Below are positions 60,210-64,000 of a stretch of DNA of 64,000 nucleotides, piece after piece. The DNA comes from Hetaerina americana (lineage: Eukaryota > Arthropoda > Insecta > Odonata > Calopterygidae), in NCBI GenBank assembly GCA_022747635.1, contig JAKTNV010000005.1, forward strand, positions 43,879,238 through 43,943,237. The letters are read 5' to 3'. The position numbers and the translations under genes are program-made. Every line of letters begins with the position of its first letter. Within the stretch, counting starts at the first letter, position 1. The notes under the pieces were generated by a model, which was not told the DNA's origin, searched no databases, and saw only the letters and a program-made list of their open reading frames with translations.

Positions 60210-60830
60210 AGGTGAGTCACTCGCAAAACAACGCTAGATCCCTCGATCAACCCTCCCGTTAACTTCTGGACACTAAACAGTCCGCCGGCACGCCACTCCT
60301 TTCAGTTTAACCCCACTCCGCCTTCCCTAGAGGTAACTCAAGTGAGTCACGGCCCACGCGACTGCCACAAACTCAGCATCACCGTCGCGATAAGGAAACG
60401 AAATAAGAAGCGCAATTCGCAGAAAATGCGGGGGTGAGTCGGGATACAAGCAGCGACGGTAGCACAGTGAGAGGCCACGCGATTGCATGCGACCTTCGAA
60501 TATCACTTTCCATCGAGCTTTTGTTCTGCGGAAGGCAAGTCGGATTGATGAGTCGGGGGGCCCTCCCTTTGATCCGCACGAGGTCGCTCGGGAAGGAGTC
60601 TGGATCAATGAGGAGGAAACGCCGATGAGTGTTGTCGGTTGGGTGGAGAAATATTCCGCCTCACTGCTTTTCGTGGATATCAGGAAAGGCGCAATAAACG
60701 GGCCGGCATATCTCGGGGAAAAAAGCTCTTGTTCAAATCGCTGCGGGGCTTATGGCGTGCAATTTATAATCGTAAATCTTTCCCACAAATACTGAACGGC
60801 ATCGGAAAGGCTGTTGCTTAAGTAGTAATG
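60210..60830. other. GC-rich island with an uncharacterised open frame
   Basis: GC-rich relative to flanks, with TGAGTCA at 60213 and 60343. The frame at 60487-60795 (102 codons; includes PPFDPHEVAREGVWINEEET) has ordinary amino-acid composition and no simple bias, but I recognise no family. Overlapping frames exist on both strands. It is a candidate host exon or regulatory island; unproven. Confidence 0.35.
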
Positions 60831-62125
60831 AATGGTTCCACTTGACGAATGGAGCGACTTATTAGAACTGCTAAATTGCCGGTTTTCAATCCGTCAGGGT
60901 CAAAGTTGAATTCCACGGAATAAGAGGTTTCACTCCAACGACGACCGGCTTGCACACTGAAGAGAGAAATCCAGTTTTCTGCGAGAAAGGCTCTTGAAGA
61001 TAAAAGTCTCTGGATTCTTTCTCCGAAATGATCTCGCCCGATTTTGTTTTTTTTCGGGGTAGCCTTGAAGAGTCAACGAATTTCCTGATGAGTAAATCTC
61101 TCCTGTTTATCTGCCCTGATTTTTCACAATAAACAAGAGCGAACGTTTCTCTCTCTCGAACACTGGTTAGCCACAAATGTCATCAAGTTCAAAAGAAGCG
61201 TTTAGGTGATTGAGAATCGATAAGATGTGTGCATCATTCATCAACTCGATTAGAGTTGTGTTTATTTCCGAGCATCACCTCATGAGATGAAACCATGTGA
61301 CTCACAGAATTTAGCCGGGAATCGTTTAACAATAAATGTAATGTAATCACTAATAAAAATATTTTCTTGGCTTGCTGAATATAAATTATGAATAGGCCTT
61401 ATGTACAATATTTAACGCAAATTAGGTACCCATAACTTTAAAAATATTTCGAATATTTTCACCGTTTCAAAGAAATCTGACTGAGCAAGTCTCATTTCTA
61501 CATATGATTTAAGAATATTTGTAGATCTGAATGGCCAATTGTTTATCACAATTTATCAAACACAAATCAATGGACTGAAATTGAATACACTCAGGCAGCC
61601 CGCGCTATTTCTTTTTTTACCTTGAAAAAAATCTTGACTTCTGGTTGGTGTGGAGAGTACCTAGAGCCCACTAACCCTACCCTACTAAGTAAGCCCACTA
61701 GCCCACTAACAGATCGTACGTTAGAATCGCACATGGGTAGCGCTTTCCCACACAGAACTTTCTTAAACCTTCCTGGCTAGTCTATGATAAGCCAACTAAA
61801 GAATACTTAAACGCTGACGCTTCAAAAATGTTTAAATCTGTGCAGGATAGTTCAATGAAAAGTCTCTTCAAGGTCACATCCCTACGGTGCGCTTATTTTG
61901 AAATATTTGCAGATTACGCTTGAAATTAATACAATTGTACCATGCATACAATTTTATGCATAGTATAGGTTCATCAATTTGGTACCAAATATGTCACATC
62001 AGTAGAAAATAATTTACGCGTGAAAAAGTAGAACTCAGTAGGAAAAATATTTCCTTAAGCTACCGGTAACTAATTTTCCCGTGCTGTTTTTGCATTGTAT
62101 TCTAAGATTTAAGGTTATTATTATT
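60831..62125. other. Unassigned stretch
   Basis: No recognised gene. A small imperfect array of CCCACTA words lies at 61668-61702. Confidence 0.5.
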
Positions 62126-62720
62126 ATTATCGGTAATCTGTCGGTTAAGGTAGATTTTGGATGGACACAAACTACCCGACGGTACAGAGACAATTCCCTT
62201 GTCCCTACTAACAAAACAAAAACAAAAATCCTATGTTACAATAAGCTCCTCTTCAACTCCGTATACTTCCTTCCCTCATTCGGTCAGACATCCTTATCCT
62301 ATTCCCGCCAATTGCTCGTCTGCCTCACTTCTCCCCTCTATCAGTCTTCAACATTCTGCCCCAATAAAATTCTCTGCACTCATCCCTCCTGCCTCCTTTC
62401 GATTTCTCTCAACAATTCCATCTCCTCCCCCACCATGTCCAGCACCTCCTTATTTGATTTCCTTTCTGTCCACTTACCTTCTCCATCCTTCTCCATGCCC
62501 ACATTTCAAAAGCCTCTAATATACGCCTCGCGTATTATCCTGCCTCAATGACCATGTTTCCGTGCCTTAAATTACTACTCTCCATATCATGGTTTAACAA
62601 GCCTTTTCTTCACATCAACTCTCTCCTCCTAGTGAAAGCTTCTTTGCCTAACGCAATTCTTCCTCTTATGTTCCCAATATTTTGGCCATTTTAATGCAAA
62701 ACACTTCGAAAAATGCATTT
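62126..62720 (-). mobile_element. RTE-family LINE, 3' fragment
   Basis: The minus strand ends in ATCTACCTTAACCGACAGATTACC, the family terminus, next to an ATT repeat at 62117-62129. Going 5' it holds the C-terminal coding region (an ERMLG-like block, GLLREIER-like, KWTERKSNKEVLDMVGEE-like, then the block coding NIRGRIALGKEAF-like at about 62650). Frames are broken and there is a deletion in the KDVKKRLVK region. Confidence 0.83.
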
Positions 62721-63539
62721 AAGGTAATATCGGCCTTTCGCGGTATTTTTCATTGGTTTAGATCGGTTGTTGGTGTGCTAATAGAGTAATTAGAAAAGTA
62801 ATTTGTGATTTCCGCCACTTGCATAGATAGGCATGTGATTTTCAATATTTTACTAAATGTTATGATAGGCTAATATAACCTAACTACAGCAATCAATCCG
62901 AAGGTCAGTCCAGTAGGTGAGAGTAGAGTTCACCTACCAGTAGTACTAAGTCCTACAAGGTGTGGAATTCACACATCAGGGAAGGGCCGCTAGTTCCTTT
63001 CCCTGGGCGACCTGTGGTTTCTCAGAAAGATCTGGTACCCGAAAAATCATACGACTTGGGTTGACGGTGACCTGAGGCCCTACAATCAGTAGCCCAACAC
63101 TAACCAATAAGCTACCCTGTCTCAATTTAAGTGAATGTGTAATATAATAAAATCAAACTAATCATAAAGGGCAAAAGCCAAAAAGTGTTAACACAGAGAG
63201 AAACAAACCGGATCAATGACAACCACACCAGGATGACATGACAAAGTGACAATCATGTATACAACAAATGGACATCGTTACTATGAAATCATTATATTCA
63301 CAAATTGCATTACCAAGATTGCTGAATGCAGTAGGGCCCTTGAGATTTTATTAATAAGTTTTGGCACTAATGTGCAAGGTCTGTAAATAAATAAAACATA
63401 TAAAAAAATGCAAATTACTTCAAAAGCCAGATAATACCTTTAGTAATTGCATCCAAATCAAATCATCTTCATATGGATCTATGTACCGTCCGTCCATAGC
63501 GGTGCACGATTTGTCACCAATACTGAAAATCGGGGGAGG
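62721..63539. other. Unassigned stretch
   Basis: No recognised gene or element. A small inverted pair AGGTGA...TCACCT is at about 62917-62937. Confidence 0.5.
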
Positions 63540-63640
63540 CTGACTGGAATCCAACCCAGCCCTTGGATGAACACACCGCCGACAAGGCGTGGGCTCCCAG
63601 CATGCTGCGGATTGTGCCACCGAGTAACCTTGACACTTAA
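63540..63640 (-). repeat. tRNA-like / SINE-derived fragment
   Basis: The reverse complement has CTCGGTGGCACAATCCGC (A-box-like) and later GGGCTGGGTTGGATTCCAG (B-box-like, one mismatch to GGTTCGANTCC). Order and spacing are as in a tRNA-derived SINE head with an enlarged middle. It shares the GGTGGCA start with the fragment at 39195. Limits unknown. Confidence 0.4.
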
Positions 63641-64000
63641 GTCGCGAGTCCTCGAGGGATCTCTCCGCGCTTTCCATCATCCCATCACACGCGGAGCTGA
63701 CGTCACACTCCGAAGGGTAATAATCATGTCGGGGAGGGGATTGAAAAGGGCCGCCTTTTATGAAGAATTCAACTCAATCACTCAATTATAGAATGCTTTT
63801 GTACAGTCTTCCAGTCTAAATGCCAAGTGTGAAGTCCATGAATGAGATAGAAAAATTTTACGGCGCGACATAATTAGAAGTCGTAAGCTTGCATTTAAGG
63901 CAACAAAAACCAGAGAGGCTATGAAAATATCCGGATAGTACCTAAAATCTTGAATACGGGGACGATAAACATGCAAAATCTGATGGCTGAATATTCTTTT
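63641..64000. other. Unassigned window end
   Basis: No recognised gene or element up to the window edge. Confidence 0.5.

Overview
This window reads as eukaryotic nuclear DNA, most likely from an arthropod with a large, repeat-rich genome. Coding density is very low. There are several mariner (Tc1/mariner) transposases, an RTE-clade (BovB-like) LINE family, a second CR1/L2/Jockey-group LINE family, tRNA-derived SINE-like sequences, AT/CA microsatellites and long purine/pyrimidine-biased stretches. I see no bacterial operons, rRNA genes, CRISPR arrays or plasmid/phage modules. No host protein-coding gene can be supported with confidence, so the window is probably intergenic or intronic. The species cannot be named from this sequence alone.

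Layout. 1-3290: a compound CA/TA/GT microsatellite, then unassigned DNA. 3296-4048: an internally deleted mariner with 33-bp terminal inverted repeats (TIRs). 4278-5965: pieces of the CR1-like LINE and an RTE 3' end. 7494-7821: a tRNA-derived SINE with target-site duplications (TSDs). 8465-10455: a decayed RTE copy. 13080-13160: a tRNA-like fragment. 16064-16560: a diverged tandem repeat. 18001-20415: CR1-like and RTE pieces. 22500-27635: a CR1-like LINE split in its reverse transcriptase region by a nearly full-length RTE element (23289-26715) with a 12-bp TSD. 28133-28414: a foldback element with 99-bp arms around a tRNA-like cloverleaf. 35740-36480, 41695-42280, 43677-43856, 44345-44815 and 62126-62720: 5'-truncated or decayed RTE copies. 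46804-48141: a full-length but dead mariner. 53988-54683: a 5' half of a third mariner.

The most interesting signal is a family of three small insertions at 31673-31875, 47097-47179 and 50442-50686. Each is flanked by a 12-13 bp direct repeat. Each starts with a 35-43 bp single-copy tail that carries TTCAGGC (or TTGAGGC) and, 7-8 nt later, GTGGAA. Each ends in a perfect or nearly perfect foldback whose right arm abuts or slightly overlaps the second direct repeat. Two of the three have 82-bp arms and share an internal block. One sits inside the mariner at 46804-48141, where the uninterrupted transposase reading can be recognised on both sides, so insertion and TSD are directly visible there. 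A hairpin followed by GAAAC, with CTGAAGA before it in one copy, resembles a hammerhead core with one extra base. I infer non-autonomous retroelements related to Penelope-like elements. That link is inference; the shared architecture is seen in the sequence.

The mobile elements also give a relative history. The CR1-like LINE was present before the RTE copy landed in it. The dead mariner was present before the small foldback landed in it. The RTE family left at least ten pieces here, several ending in the same hairpin-bearing 3' terminus.
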